Source: Alphaproteobacteria bacterium
GTDB lineage: Bacteria > Bacteroidota > Bacteroidia > Bacteroidales > FEN-979
Assembly: GCA_009928665.1 (NCBI GenBank)
Contig: SACF01000024.1
Location: 1 to 59,760 of the forward strand
Direction: 5' to 3'
Length of the DNA stretch: 59,760 bases
Shown: piece after piece, positions 8,801 to 18,777 of the stretch
Layout of the letters: every line of letters starts with the position of its first letter
How positions within the stretch are numbered: position 1 is the stretch's first letter
Notes under the pieces: model-generated
Told to the model about the DNA's origin: nothing
The model's input: the letters and a program-made list of their open reading frames with translations, nothing else
The model's database searches: none
Position numbers and translations under genes: made by a program

Positions 8801-9484
8801 ATGAAACTATTCTTAAAATTTGCAGGCTTCCTGGCACTCATAGGTGTCGCCAGTATGTCGTTTAGTCAGACTAATGAGATAACAATCAGGTTTATCGGGA
8901 ATTGCGGACTCTATATGACGGATGGGGGTTCAAATATCTACATTGATTTTCCATATAAATCAGGGGCTTATAATTATATGGAATATGACGTATCGGAACT
9001 GGACAGTGTAAAGACCAATCCGATTTTTATTTATACCCACAAGCATGCTGACCATTATTCAGGAAAACTGGTTAAGAAATTGGCTAAAGACCTTGGCGGA
9101 AGAATTTATAGTCCCGGTAACATCAGGGAACTGTTGAAGCTAAGTCAGAATTTAAACGACTTCACCATTGAGGCTTTTAAAACAAAACACCGGTATTCTT
9201 TTCATCATTTTTCCTATCTGATTACCTGGCATCATAAGAGAATTTATATTTCCGGAGATGCCTCAAACGCAGAAACCATAGCTGCCTTAAAGGACATAGA
9301 TTGGGCCTTTGTTCCCGTTTGGCTTTTAACGGATGCAAAGGAAAAAGGCCTTAACCTCGGGAATGTCAGCAATATGTTTGCGATTTACCACATCGGTCCG
9401 GGTAATCGCATAACAAATAAAAGTAATGATCCCAAAATAAAGCTTTTAATAAGGCAGGGAGATCTGATCAAAATTAAATACTAA
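8801..9484 (+). CDS. metallo-beta-lactamase fold hydrolase, exported
   Basis: A 227-residue protein with a signal peptide (core about 5-18, cleavage after SFSQ). It has the metal-binding motif H80-K-H82-A-D84-H85 (THKHADHYSG), then YISGDAS with the bridging Asp, and a late His in IYHIGP. The overall look is UlaG-like, the short L-ascorbate-6-P lactonase relatives. Unlike most UlaG proteins it is exported, so the substrate is probably outside the cytoplasm. Substrate cannot be told. Confidence 0.8.
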   Translation: MKLFLKFAGFLALIGVASMSFSQTNEITIRFIGNCGLYMTDGGSNIYIDFPYKSGAYNYMEYDVSELDSVKTNPIFIYTHKHADHYSGKLVKKLAKDLGGRIYSPGNIRELLKLSQNLNDFTIEAFKTKHRYSFHHFSYLITWHHKRIYISGDASNAETIAALKDIDWAFVPVWLLTDAKEKGLNLGNVSNMFAIYHIGPGNRITNKSNDPKIKLLIRQGDLIKIKY

Positions 9485-9578
9485 CAGAGAAAATACAGCA
9501 GTAAAAAACAAGCATTCGTGCGTCACAGCCCCGTATTAAGTATGCGAACCGTCAATCAGAATAAAATAGGATGAACGA

Positions 9579-10205
9579 ATGGAAAAACAGATAATTTTGG
9601 TTGTGGTTATTCTGTTGACATCCTCTGTCAAAGCACAACAAGTGGCCGGACATCAGGACCCGATCGACACCACGCTTAAATACAAATTGGAATCAATACG
9701 TGTGGCGGATCAAACCTTACGTCTGGTTCTACCTGAAGTTGAGAAAAAATTCGGGAAGGACTCCAAAGAAACAAAATATTTCTGGTCCCTTATTCATCAA
9801 CAAGACAGTATAAACGAAAAAGAAGTGACCAAAATCATCGATAATTATGGATGGTTAGGTTACAATCGGATTGGCGGATCAGCCAATCAATCCTTGTGGT
9901 TAGTCATACAACACGCACCCGTGGAAATTCAGGAAAAATACGTTCCATACCTTAAAGAATCGGTCGAAAAAGGCGAATCCCAAGGCTGGTATTTAGCATT
10001 TTTAGAAGACAGAATTTTAATGAGAAATGGGGAAAAGCAGATTTATGGTACACAGGCGGTATTTAATAGGGATTCGGGAAAAACTTATATATATCCAATA
10101 CAGGATGTGAAAGATGTGAATATGCGACGAACTAAACTGGGATTAGAGACCATCGAAGAATATTCCGAAAAGAACGGATATGTTTTTGAACCGGATAAAT
10201 ACTGA
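9579..10205 (+). CDS. DUF6624 exported protein
   Basis: A 208-residue protein with a signal peptide (MEKQIILVVVILLTSSVKAQ). The body fits DUF6624: DNYGWLGYNRIGGSANQSLW, the VIQHAP segment, the FLEDRILM strand, QIYGTQAVF and the final RRTKLGLETIEEYSE. Function of the family is unknown. It ends the AT-rich block; the next gene has more balanced composition. Confidence 0.75.
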   Translation: MEKQIILVVVILLTSSVKAQQVAGHQDPIDTTLKYKLESIRVADQTLRLVLPEVEKKFGKDSKETKYFWSLIHQQDSINEKEVTKIIDNYGWLGYNRIGGSANQSLWLVIQHAPVEIQEKYVPYLKESVEKGESQGWYLAFLEDRILMRNGEKQIYGTQAVFNRDSGKTYIYPIQDVKDVNMRRTKLGLETIEEYSEKNGYVFEPDKY

Positions 10206-10298
10206 ATAAAGGCAGTTACAAAAGATTTAAAGACTTCAAACGAGCATTAATTTGTAAGATCCTTCACGGAAAAATTAACCCATCATAAAAAATTCATT

Positions 10299-13220
10299 AT
10301 GAAAAAAGATCGAATTGTCGCCAACCGTGTATTCGGTTATTTCCCGGGAATTATTCTTGGGATGCTGGTGTTCCTTGCCATCATGATGGTAAACACTCCG
10401 GTTTCCGCGCAGGTTACCGCGGTTCCCGAACGGTCATCCGGGAAAATGAATTTCTATGATATTCAAAAAAGCTTCAACGATTACTGGAAAGGGCGCACCG
10501 TGACAAAAGGCTCCGGATATAAAATATTCCGCAGGTGGGAGTGGTATTGGGAACAACGTGTAGGACGCAGCGGGGAGTTTCCGTCGAACGATGTCATTAT
10601 GAAGGGATGGGAAAATTATGTTGCCGAAAACAATTACGATCATGCCGTCGATACGGCAGGGAACTGGAAACCGTTGGGCCCTTATACACCCATCAGCGGT
10701 TATAGTGGCCTTGGCCGCATCAACTGCATTGCGTTCCATCCCAATAACAAGGATATCTTTTGGGTGGGTTCGCCATCCGGAGGGATATGGAAAACCACCG
10801 ATTTTGGACAGAACTGGGTTAATCTGGGTGGTCAGCTGCCGATATTCGGAGTCAGTGACATAGCCGTTGATCCAAACAATCCTTCAATAATCTACGTCGC
10901 AACCGGTGATGGTGACGACGGAAGTTTCAGCAACGTCAACGGTACCAATTCAGGCGACACAAAAAGTTTGGGTGTGTGGAAGTCAGTTGACGGAGGCCTT
11001 ACCTGGAATGCCACTGCGCTTAACTGGATGCCCGATTCAAATTTCCTGATCCGCAGGTTGATCATGCACCCTTTAAATTCAACCATTCTTTATGCTGCCA
11101 CAACAAATGGTATCTATATGATCACAGAAGGTGGTGCAAAGGCTGAACGGCAGATCAGTGGCTATTTTAAGGATATTGTATTCTGCCCGAATGATCCGGC
11201 AACCCTTTATGCTGCCACACAGGGAGATGGCAAAGCAACGGATGGACAGATTTTCCGTACCACCAATGGGGGGATAAGTTGGATTCAACGAACCAATTTT
11301 TCTAAGACTGTGAGGATCAAGATTGCCGTATCACCTCAGAATCCCTTGCTTGTTGAAGCGCTGTGTAGCGGCAGAGGCCGCGGACTTCATGGTGTCTACA
11401 GATCCACTGACGGAGGTGAGACCTTTTCGCTTTATCTTTCCGTTGCGCCAAATTGCAGCAATAACTATCTGCACGCACTAAGGGAGCCGGCTAAAGACTC
11501 CATCGACCCATGCGGGGGACAGGGAGAATATGACCTTTGTTACCTGATCAATCCCTCAAATATTAATGAGCGGTGGATCGGTGGGGTAAATACCTGGAAA
11601 AGCACCGACGGTGGTGTAAACTGGAAGATGAAAACATACTGGTGCAATGAAGAGCCCGGCTTTGCCGAAGTACATGCCGACAAACACTGGTTTGCATATC
11701 ATCCGTTGCTGCCGGGAATTTTTTTTGAAGGCAATGACGGAGGTATATCTTATACCACCGATGGAGGTAACAACTGGACTGATATATCGAAGGGGCTGCA
11801 GATTGGTCAGATCTATAAGATCGCGAATGCTTATACCGATCCGAAGATCATCATGGGAGGATTTCAGGATAATGGCTCGCAGATTTACAACAATGGTCAC
11901 TGGATCGCACCCGTTGATATTGGGGGTGATGGTATGAACTGCCTGATTGACAACTACAATGCAAATATTAAATATGCCGCTTATCTCGATGGGGTGATCA
12001 AACGTACAAAATCGCCGATTTGGAGCTCTGTAACAACCATCTCAGCTAAAATTCCCGGGGGCCAGCCCGCAGGAGCCTGGGTTACTCCTTACATCCTTCA
12101 CCCAAAAGATACTGCTGTGCTGTATGCCGGGTATAAGATGCATCTCTACAAAGCCACAAAACGGGGAGATGCATGGGAGAAAATATTCACCCAGCCTTCA
12201 CCGGTCTCCAAATACGATAGCCTCTTCAGGGTGATCACCATTTCTGACAGCGATCCTAAGGTGATGTATGCCTCCACAGGCTACCGGATGTTCAGAACCA
12301 AAGATGAGTGGAAAACATTTGATACCATTGCGTTGCCATTGGAATTTAACATGTTGACCGGGATCGCAGTACACACAAAAAATCCGAATACGGTCTATAT
12401 CAGTTTTTCAGGGTACACAAGCGGAAAAAAAGTATTCAAGTCAACCAATGGCGGAATTTCCTGGGACACCATTTCACAAAACCTGCCCAATGTCTCCGTA
12501 AACTGTATTGTTTTTCAGGATAGCAGCAATGAAGGTCTCTACATTGGAACTGATCTGGGTGTTTATTTCAGGAATAACCAGATGACATCCTGGAAGCGGT
12601 TCAGTTCGGGACTTCCTAACGTAATGGTGACTGATCTTAAAATCCAATACATGAACGGAAAGATCCGGGCTGCAACGTATGGTCGCGGGTTATGGGAGTC
12701 GGACCTGTATGTTGCCTCCGGGACCTATCAGGTAAGGGCAGTAGATATTCCGATCGTCGGCGGGGATGTGGAAGGCGATGGGGTATTTAATCCGGGGGGT
12801 AAAGCCCATATGATCGCCCGGTCTGAACCGGGTTGGAAATTTACCGGCTGGTATGAAAATGATGCCAAGATTTCCGACAGTCTGAATTATTCATTCACTG
12901 TGAATGAAAACCACAACCTGGTAGGGATGTTCGAAGAAACCACAGGCGTTAATGAATCAAAGCTGAAATCCAGGGTTCATCTTTTCCCGAATCCGACACA
13001 GGGTATAATAGAGATACAGATTGATAAAGAAATCTCCGGTGACCTGCAAAAGGTGATGGTTGCAAACATGGAAGGCAAATCAGTGTTTGAATCCACTGCA
13101 AAGATTACCAAAGAACATTTCACCATTGACCTTTCCTCCGGATCAAACGGAAAATATCTGGTTACTCTTTACTTCAAATCGGGAGAAAAAGTATCCAACA
13201 CCATCATCCTGAACAGGTAG
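10299..13220 (+). CDS. large secreted Asp-box/sortilin-like protein with T9SS type A sorting domain
   Basis: A 973-residue exported protein. The N-terminus has a signal sequence ending PVSAQ. Between about residues 130 and 800 there are at least seven Asp-box-like turns (TTDFGQNW, SVDGGLTW, TTNGGISW, STDGGETF, STDGGVNW, TTDGGNNW, STNGGISW), the mark of VPS10/sortilin and BNR-type beta-propellers. Near 830-880 there is a Listeria/Bacteroides-type repeat (GWKFTGWYENDAKISDS). The last ~80 residues (HLFPNPTQG through KVSNTIILNR) are a T9SS type A sorting domain, so it is carried through the outer membrane by the Por system. PorX is encoded at 49028. It may be an exo-enzyme or an adhesive surface protein; the substrate is unclear. 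Confidence 0.9.
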   Translation: MKKDRIVANRVFGYFPGIILGMLVFLAIMMVNTPVSAQVTAVPERSSGKMNFYDIQKSFNDYWKGRTVTKGSGYKIFRRWEWYWEQRVGRSGEFPSNDVIMKGWENYVAENNYDHAVDTAGNWKPLGPYTPISGYSGLGRINCIAFHPNNKDIFWVGSPSGGIWKTTDFGQNWVNLGGQLPIFGVSDIAVDPNNPSIIYVATGDGDDGSFSNVNGTNSGDTKSLGVWKSVDGGLTWNATALNWMPDSNFLIRRLIMHPLNSTILYAATTNGIYMITEGGAKAERQISGYFKDIVFCPNDPATLYAATQGDGKATDGQIFRTTNGGISWIQRTNFSKTVRIKIAVSPQNPLLVEALCSGRGRGLHGVYRSTDGGETFSLYLSVAPNCSNNYLHALREPAKDSIDPCGGQGEYDLCYLINPSNINERWIGGVNTWKSTDGGVNWKMKTYWCNEEPGFAEVHADKHWFAYHPLLPGIFFEGNDGGISYTTDGGNNWTDISKGLQIGQIYKIANAYTDPKIIMGGFQDNGSQIYNNGHWIAPVDIGGDGMNCLIDNYNANIKYAAYLDGVIKRTKSPIWSSVTTISAKIPGGQPAGAWVTPYILHPKDTAVLYAGYKMHLYKATKRGDAWEKIFTQPSPVSKYDSLFRVITISDSDPKVMYASTGYRMFRTKDEWKTFDTIALPLEFNMLTGIAVHTKNPNTVYISFSGYTSGKKVFKSTNGGISWDTISQNLPNVSVNCIVFQDSSNEGLYIGTDLGVYFRNNQMTSWKRFSSGLPNVMVTDLKIQYMNGKIRAATYGRGLWESDLYVASGTYQVRAVDIPIVGGDVEGDGVFNPGGKAHMIARSEPGWKFTGWYENDAKISDSLNYSFTVNENHNLVGMFEETTGVNESKLKSRVHLFPNPTQGIIEIQIDKEISGDLQKVMVANMEGKSVFESTAKITKEHFTIDLSSGSNGKYLVTLYFKSGEKVSNTIILNR

Positions 13221-13295
13221 TTGAACGAAATCAATGGCAGAATCGCAGATGATGAGCAGGGATTATCAGCATGAAATCCTTAAGGAAGGTATATT

Positions 13296-14105
13296 TTAAT
13301 ACCTGTTCCCGGCCATGATTTTCGGAGGGTTTGCACGGCTGATCCGGCGGAAGTAGGATTCGGTGAAACGGGGATCGATCTTTTGATAGAAGGCGATCAG
13401 GAGCTGGGCTTTCCGGCGGATTTTAGGATTACGTTCAACTATTTCCCAGAATGATTTTTCACCGCTGAACAGATTTTGTGCAAAAACGTTGATATCCTCC
13501 TCTACCGATGCCTGGCTATACTGGGTGAGAAACCCCGAAGAATATAGTTCGGGATTAAGCGCAAGGGATGCTTCACCGGTACGGATGGCGTAAACACCCC
13601 CGTTCCCATAGGTGAAGGTTGGCTCGTTGACGGCTTCCCACGTGTCGGAGTTGAGAAAGGTCGGAAAACTGCGCTTCAAAACACTCGAAAATTCATGGTG
13701 GAAAACGCCTTCGATGTAGCTGTCGGTAAATGAAGGATTTGACTCATCATCGCTGATGAAAACGGTGTTGCCGACATTGGTTCCGCCGAACGGAATCCCA
13801 TAGAACTTCATGTATTTCAAGGCATAGATGCGGTCGAGGTGCTCCCGCAGTACCTGGTCTGGATATTTGGCAAAGGCCCGGTTGATGATTTGAATGAAGC
13901 GGTTTCGTTCGACGGGGGCCAGGGGAACCGCCGTGGCATTGATTTTCGGATGGTACCAGTGACTGGGAAAGATGCGTCCGTCGGGGGTGAAAATGATCTC
14001 GGTGTCGGTCCGCTCGTCCACATAACTGTCGAGCGGAAAGGTACTTCCCAGCAATATCAAAACAACCATCAACAACGGCACGAATGTTCTCATATAACAG
14101 GACAT
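13296..14105 (-). CDS. putative zinc metallopeptidase-like protein, degenerate active site
   Basis: A 269-residue exported protein with an N-terminal hydrophobic segment. It resembles Bacteroidota proteins near Peptidase_Mx1: VFHHEFSSVLKR marks the usual active-site helix and EEDINVFAQNLF plus a late KAQLLIAFYQKIDPRFTE complete the pattern. The expected HExxH is HEFSS: the first His and the Glu are there, but the second His is Ser. A preceding His (HHEF) might replace it. It may be inactive or use another metal ligand. Two in-frame Met lie near the start; Met5 is an alternative. It faces the T9SS gene convergently, 75 bases away. Confidence 0.6.
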   Translation of the reverse strand: MSCYMRTFVPLLMVVLILLGSTFPLDSYVDERTDTEIIFTPDGRIFPSHWYHPKINATAVPLAPVERNRFIQIINRAFAKYPDQVLREHLDRIYALKYMKFYGIPFGGTNVGNTVFISDDESNPSFTDSYIEGVFHHEFSSVLKRSFPTFLNSDTWEAVNEPTFTYGNGGVYAIRTGEASLALNPELYSSGFLTQYSQASVEEDINVFAQNLFSGEKSFWEIVERNPKIRRKAQLLIAFYQKIDPRFTESYFRRISRANPPKIMAGNRY

Positions 14106-14307
14106 GATTATCCTGATACAAAGAACCAGGTTGAACCTTTACAAAAAACAACTGGAGAAGCCTAATTCTCAACGGGTGGTTGTTCATCAAAAATTAAATT
14201 AACATGCTGAAAATGAACAGTGTACTTGGAATTGGGAAACATCGGGCCTATATGGGCCGGTTTCCGCCGGGGGAAGGTTGTTAATAACGTTGTAACATGC
14301 TAAGAGT

Positions 14308-14329
14308 CAATAATTAAGATTAATTATTG
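14308..14329. terminator. 10-bp perfect palindrome behind the aminotransferase gene
   Basis: CAATAATTAA and TTAATTATTG form a perfect 10-bp stem with a 2-base centre, 3 bases beyond the stop of the minus-strand aminotransferase gene. The stem is AT-only apart from its ends and has no clear U-run, so it may be a weak terminator, a 3' stabilising hairpin or a protein-binding palindrome. Confidence 0.3.
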
Positions 14330-14332
14330 AGT

Positions 14333-15655
14333 TTAGTGGCCGTTCTTGTGGTTTTCATGGAATTTTTTCAGCCGTTCCTCCAGCGCCGGGAATTGGCTGC
14401 GTTGCACGAGTGAGACGCATGCCCTGATACCTTCGGTCCGTTCACTGCCGGTAATGCTCAGTGCAATGGCGCTGATCCCGTAATAGAGCAATTCCTTCAG
14501 GAGCTCTTCGCCGTCGAAACCGGGGTACGCGAAGGTGAAGTAGAATCCGTCGGCAATCGGAACGCCGTCATCCTCATCATAAACGATTTGAAAGCCATTA
14601 TCGGTAAACATCTTCTTCATGATCCTGGCCTTTTCGCCGTACTCCCGTACCACGCTGACGAAATCGAAGCTGCCGTCGTTCACCGCTTTGAAGATTGCTG
14701 CCAGTGCGTACTGGGTCGAATGGGTGGTTCCGGCGCTGAGTGCATAAACGGTTCCGTAAATCAAGGCTCTTCCCACGATATCGGTAGTGTAATAGCGGAG
14801 CAGATCGGCGGAGCGCAGGTTGAAAAGATGGTTCGAAACGATCATCATGGCGATGCGCTGACCGGCATAACTGAATGCTTTGGAACTCGAGATGAGCATT
14901 ACGTAATTATCGGTGTATTTCGCCACAGTAGGCTGAAAAGGAGGTTGCCCCGGTCTGGAATAATCCTTCCGGAAGTCCATGGCAAAATAGGCAAGATCTT
15001 CGATGATGATCACGTTGTACTTTGTAGCAAGTTCGCCGATGATCCTGAGCTCCTTGTCGGTGAAACAGATCCACGATGGGTTGTTCGGATTGGAATAGAG
15101 CACCGAATGAATATTTCCTTTGGAAAAATAGGACTCGAGTTTTTCCCTCAGTTTTTCCCCGCGGAAATTGTAGACGTCGAACGATTCGAATTTTTGCCCG
15201 AGCACTTTATGTTGCTGGTGGTGAACCGGAAAACCGGGATCAATAAAGAGTGTGGTGTCTTTCTCTTTGTAGATTTTTGAAAAGGTGAGGAATGCCGCGA
15301 ATCCGCCCTGCATACTTCCCACAGTCGGGATGCAGTTGGCCGGATCGACATCGATATCAAGAAAAAGTTTGACAAACCGGGCAGCCTCCTTTTTCAGTAC
15401 CGGAGTCCCTTCAATATCGGGATAGAGGGAAGCAACCCCGCTGTGCAGCGCTTCGATTTCGGCTTCAATGCCGATGCTTGCAGCAGGCAAACCGGGGACA
15501 CCCATTTCCATGCGGACAAATTTTTCACCGGTGTCTTTCTCAATTCCATTGATAAGTCGTTTGATTTCACGAATGGAGGCCGTTCCGATATTTCTGATCT
15601 TGCTTTCAGCGATGTGGCGTTGAACAATTTCGGCGTTAATGGGAGTCTCTTTCAT
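14333..15655 (-). CDS. PLP-dependent class I/II aminotransferase
   Basis: A 440-residue fold-type I PLP enzyme. Seen: the PTVGSMQGGFAAFLTF cofactor-phosphate region, SNPNNPSW, the IIIEDLAYFAMD strand with the pyridine-binding Asp, and the Schiff-base lysine Lys259 in SSSKAFSYAGQR. The protein has normal family length. Substrate cannot be decided; related Bacteroidota proteins are annotated only as aminotransferases. It is monocistronic by position. Confidence 0.85.
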   Translation of the reverse strand: MKETPINAEIVQRHIAESKIRNIGTASIREIKRLINGIEKDTGEKFVRMEMGVPGLPAASIGIEAEIEALHSGVASLYPDIEGTPVLKKEAARFVKLFLDIDVDPANCIPTVGSMQGGFAAFLTFSKIYKEKDTTLFIDPGFPVHHQQHKVLGQKFESFDVYNFRGEKLREKLESYFSKGNIHSVLYSNPNNPSWICFTDKELRIIGELATKYNVIIIEDLAYFAMDFRKDYSRPGQPPFQPTVAKYTDNYVMLISSSKAFSYAGQRIAMMIVSNHLFNLRSADLLRYYTTDIVGRALIYGTVYALSAGTTHSTQYALAAIFKAVNDGSFDFVSVVREYGEKARIMKKMFTDNGFQIVYDEDDGVPIADGFYFTFAYPGFDGEELLKELLYYGISAIALSITGSERTEGIRACVSLVQRSQFPALEERLKKFHENHKNGH

Positions 15656-15851
15656 GGTCGGATATTTTTGTTATTCAGGATAAACCGGATTGCCGGATAA
15701 TCTTAAATTAATTATCTGACAAAAGTCACAAAAGTTTTTCAATTAACAAACGGCCTTTTGAGCTTATTCCCTGAGTTTTTTCGGAAATTATCAACAAAGC
15801 ATGAACCTTGCATGAGGAATTTCTTAAAAATCAGCAAAATGGGTTTGCATC

Positions 15852-15884
15852 TTGATGAAACGGGACCAAATGGCCATATATTTG
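15852..15884 (+). promoter_or_regulatory. candidate promoter for the AsmA-like gene
   Basis: TATATTTG at 15877-15884 matches TAnnTTTG exactly, with TTG at 15852-15854 (22-base gap). It is very close to the ATG at 15901, which favours the later ATG at 15934 as the true start. Confidence 0.35.
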
Positions 15885-15900
15885 GCTAAATTTTCCAGTT

Positions 15901-17646
15901 ATGGAACCAGAAATTACCCGGCGAAAGCAAAAGATGAAACTTCTGTGGAAAATTCTCATCGGTATCTTTCTCTTTATCTTTATCATCGCGGGCATTTTCT
16001 TCACTGCCGGTTATTTTTACTACGGAAAGCTGATCAAGACGTATATTCTCGAATATGTCAGCCGGGAGAGCAAGGGGATCTATACCGCGAATATTGATTA
16101 CATCTACATCGATTTTCTGAACGGAAACCTGACCATCAGGGGCGTCACACTGAACCCCGACACGGCGCGCTACCGTAAAAGGATGGCTGGCGACACGCTT
16201 TCACCCATGCTTTTCAGGGTCAGGATCAGGTTCTTCAAGGTCGAAAATTTCCGGGTGATGGAGGTCTTCAGGGAGAAAAAATTAAACATCGCTGACATTA
16301 AGATCCTTGAACCCGAAATCGCGCTCTTCAGAATGCAGGCAAAGACCAGGGAGTCGTCGGAGGAGAAAAAAGGTCAGAGGGTCATGTCGATCCCGTTACC
16401 CAAAGGGTTGAATTCCGTTGCCATCGGGGAGATCCTCTTTAAAAAGGGGACTTTTGATTTTTACGATCTCACCGGAGATTCCGTTATACATCAGTCGATC
16501 CCGTCGTGCACCATTTCAGTCAGGAACATCCTGGTCGACTCCCTCCACCAGGGAAAAATGAGACTCTTCAATTCGGATGATATTTCTGTCGTCATGAACG
16601 AACTTTCGTTCAGAACCCCTGACGGTTTCAACCTGATTTCACTTGGCGAGATCGGACTGTCAACCGCAGGGAGTACTCTTTATGTCAAAAATTTTCACCT
16701 GATCCCGCAATATGACCGGGCAGAATATTCGAAGAGATTTGGCTGGCAAACCGACCGGCTTGATATCCGGGTTGACCAATTGCGTTTCGACCGGCTCGAT
16801 TTCAGGAAGCTCCTTTTTGAGGGAAAATTCATTGCCGGCCGGCTGAGTGTCGGGGGCCTCGATATTGACGATTACCGTGATAAGCGTGTACCACGGAAGC
16901 CGGGGTTCAGGCCCGCCATGCCTCAGGACGGACTCAGAAACCTGAAGCGTTATCTGAAAATTGACACCGTAGTGTTAAAGAACGGCAAGGCGACCTATGC
17001 CGAACAGGTCGGAAAGGAGCCCGGAACCATCTTCTTCAACAACATGAATGCAACCCTCACCGGCCTCACAAATGATTCGGCAATGCTGGCAGCGGGACTG
17101 GTTTCCGTACTTAAGGGAACGGCTTACATGATGGGGAAAGGGAGGATGGATCTTGATCTCAGGTTCCGCTTTGGAGATAATCGTAACCGTTTCAGCTTTT
17201 CGGCTACCCTTGGGGCGATGGATCTCCGGCTTCTGAATCCGATGCTTACCAAACTCCTGCCGGCGGAGATCATCAGTGGAAACAGTACGGTGATGACCGT
17301 TCCGACTGTGTCGGCCGATGATGATGAAGCCCGGGGAAAGTTAATCTGCTGCTACACCGGCCTGAAATTTAAAGTGAATTCGGGAAAAGAGTCCACCTGG
17401 AACTCCATTAAGGATGGGGTGATCAACTGGGTTGCCAACGATTTGCTCGTGAATACCGATAACCCTTCAAAATCGGGAAAGCTCAAGACCGGGGTGATCT
17501 TTTACCGGCGTGATAAGGAGAAGGGGATCATCAACTTTGTCTGGAAAAGTGTTCTGAGCGGTCTGAAATCGCAAATGGGCTTCAACTCCGAAGAACAGAA
17601 AGCAATGAAAAAGAAAGTGAAAAACAAAGATGAGAAGAAAAAATGA
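15901..17646 (+). CDS. AsmA/DUF748-like membrane-anchored protein
   Basis: A 581-residue protein with one N-terminal membrane helix (ILIGIFLFIFIIAGIFFTAGYF, about 20-45 read as two overlapping pieces) and a long beta-rich extracytoplasmic region. Blocks such as ANIDYIYIDFLNGNLTIRGVTL are typical of AsmA/DUF748-type proteins, which are thought to help lipid transport or envelope assembly. The C-terminus is Lys-rich (KKKVKNKDEKKK). The ATG at 15934 (MKLLWKILIGIF) may be the real start because a promoter element lies just before 15901. It meets hpdA convergently, 57 bases apart. Confidence 0.65.
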   Translation: MEPEITRRKQKMKLLWKILIGIFLFIFIIAGIFFTAGYFYYGKLIKTYILEYVSRESKGIYTANIDYIYIDFLNGNLTIRGVTLNPDTARYRKRMAGDTLSPMLFRVRIRFFKVENFRVMEVFREKKLNIADIKILEPEIALFRMQAKTRESSEEKKGQRVMSIPLPKGLNSVAIGEILFKKGTFDFYDLTGDSVIHQSIPSCTISVRNILVDSLHQGKMRLFNSDDISVVMNELSFRTPDGFNLISLGEIGLSTAGSTLYVKNFHLIPQYDRAEYSKRFGWQTDRLDIRVDQLRFDRLDFRKLLFEGKFIAGRLSVGGLDIDDYRDKRVPRKPGFRPAMPQDGLRNLKRYLKIDTVVLKNGKATYAEQVGKEPGTIFFNNMNATLTGLTNDSAMLAAGLVSVLKGTAYMMGKGRMDLDLRFRFGDNRNRFSFSATLGAMDLRLLNPMLTKLLPAEIISGNSTVMTVPTVSADDDEARGKLICCYTGLKFKVNSGKESTWNSIKDGVINWVANDLLVNTDNPSKSGKLKTGVIFYRRDKEKGIINFVWKSVLSGLKSQMGFNSEEQKAMKKKVKNKDEKKK

Positions 17647-17703
17647 TCCGTTACGACGTGTTGTTTTTATGATCACCGTCTGTTCGACGCTGCAGGTCGG
17701 TGG

Positions 17704-18777
17704 TCAGAAGGGTGTTTCACTGCCAACATAACAGTTGATTCCCTGTGCGGTAAAAATTTCCCGGATCTGTTCCAGATCCTCTTTCGACGGGATACCGAAA
17801 ATCCCGGCGTCATAGGATCGGCCGGAGAGGGAGTACTTTTCTCTTCCCAGGTGGTGGAGCGGAAGGATATTGATCTCTTTACGGCCGGTCTTATGCAGGA
17901 ATGCAGCCGTTTGTTCTATGTTTTCCCGGTCGTCGTTGAAACCCGGGATGACCGGCAGCCGGAAAACCAGCCGGCCGTTAAAGCGGGCTGCAAGTTGCAG
18001 GGCATTGTGGAGAATGAGGTGGTTGGTTGATCCGGTATGGGCATGATGCCGATCCGGATCTATATGTTTAAGGTCGAAAAAGATCCAGTCGAGAAAAGGA
18101 AGCGCAGGTTCCAGGCTGTTCCAGGGTATGTTCCCGCAGGTTTCGACGGCCGTATGGATGAATGCATCGTAGCAGCGTTCGAGAAACTGTGCAACGAACA
18201 AGGGCTGGGCGAAGGGTTCGCCGCCGGTGAGGGTGATTCCACCCCGGTCGCCCCAGTAAGGACGGTCGCGACCAATCCTGTCGAAAAGTTCATCGACGGT
18301 CATTTCATAGCCACCAAGTTTGAGTGCTCCGGTGCAACAGGCCGCGATACAATCGCGGGTCGCACAACGGGAACAGAGACTGCGATCGAATGCCAATCCC
18401 TGCTGAGAAACGGTATCATCCTTTAATTCACCGGCGCTTACATGGTTAAAAGGGAGGATAGTTCCTTCCGGGCTGACCCTGCCGATTCCGGCCGTACCAA
18501 ACTGTTCAGAAGTCATTGATTTATCCGACGGTTCAGGTCGGCCGACCGGTGTGATCGCACCGTACTTACACGACTTCATACAAAGCAGGTCAAACGTGCA
18601 TTTTGACTGCTGGTACAGTGGTTCCGGTACCGAAGCTATTCCTTCGGGGTTGGAACACCAGGAACATCGTAACGAACACCCTTTCAAAAAGATGAGTGTA
18701 CGGCATCCCGGTCCGTCGTGAACCGAAAAACCCTGGATGTCGAAGAGGGTTCCGCGGATCAGTTCGCTTCGATCCAT
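17704..18777 (-). CDS. hpdA: 4-hydroxyphenylacetate decarboxylase activating enzyme
   Basis: A 357-residue radical SAM enzyme that makes the glycyl radical on HpdB. Seen: GFSVHDGPGCRTLIF at the start, the cluster motif C34-x3-C38-x2-C41, an insert with two ferredoxin-like Cys groups (CTFDLLCMKSCKYG and CSRCATRDCIAACCTG), ITLTGGEPFAQP, and the FRLPVIPGFNDD strand. This layout is that of glycyl-radical activases with extra iron-sulfur clusters. The start at 18777 (MDRSELIRG) is chosen because the fold begins there; the frame stays open 20 codons further. It overlaps the end of hpdC by 19 bases, suggesting coupled translation. Gene order hpdB-hpdC-hpdA equals that of Clostridioides difficile. 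Confidence 0.9.
   Translation of the reverse strand: MDRSELIRGTLFDIQGFSVHDGPGCRTLIFLKGCSLRCSWCSNPEGIASVPEPLYQQSKCTFDLLCMKSCKYGAITPVGRPEPSDKSMTSEQFGTAGIGRVSPEGTILPFNHVSAGELKDDTVSQQGLAFDRSLCSRCATRDCIAACCTGALKLGGYEMTVDELFDRIGRDRPYWGDRGGITLTGGEPFAQPLFVAQFLERCYDAFIHTAVETCGNIPWNSLEPALPFLDWIFFDLKHIDPDRHHAHTGSTNHLILHNALQLAARFNGRLVFRLPVIPGFNDDRENIEQTAAFLHKTGRKEINILPLHHLGREKYSLSGRSYDAGIFGIPSKEDLEQIREIFTAQGINCYVGSETPF

Noticed and set aside
14588..15280. 230-codon open frame opposite the aminotransferase
   Set aside because: Antisense shadow of a gene with intact PLP motifs.
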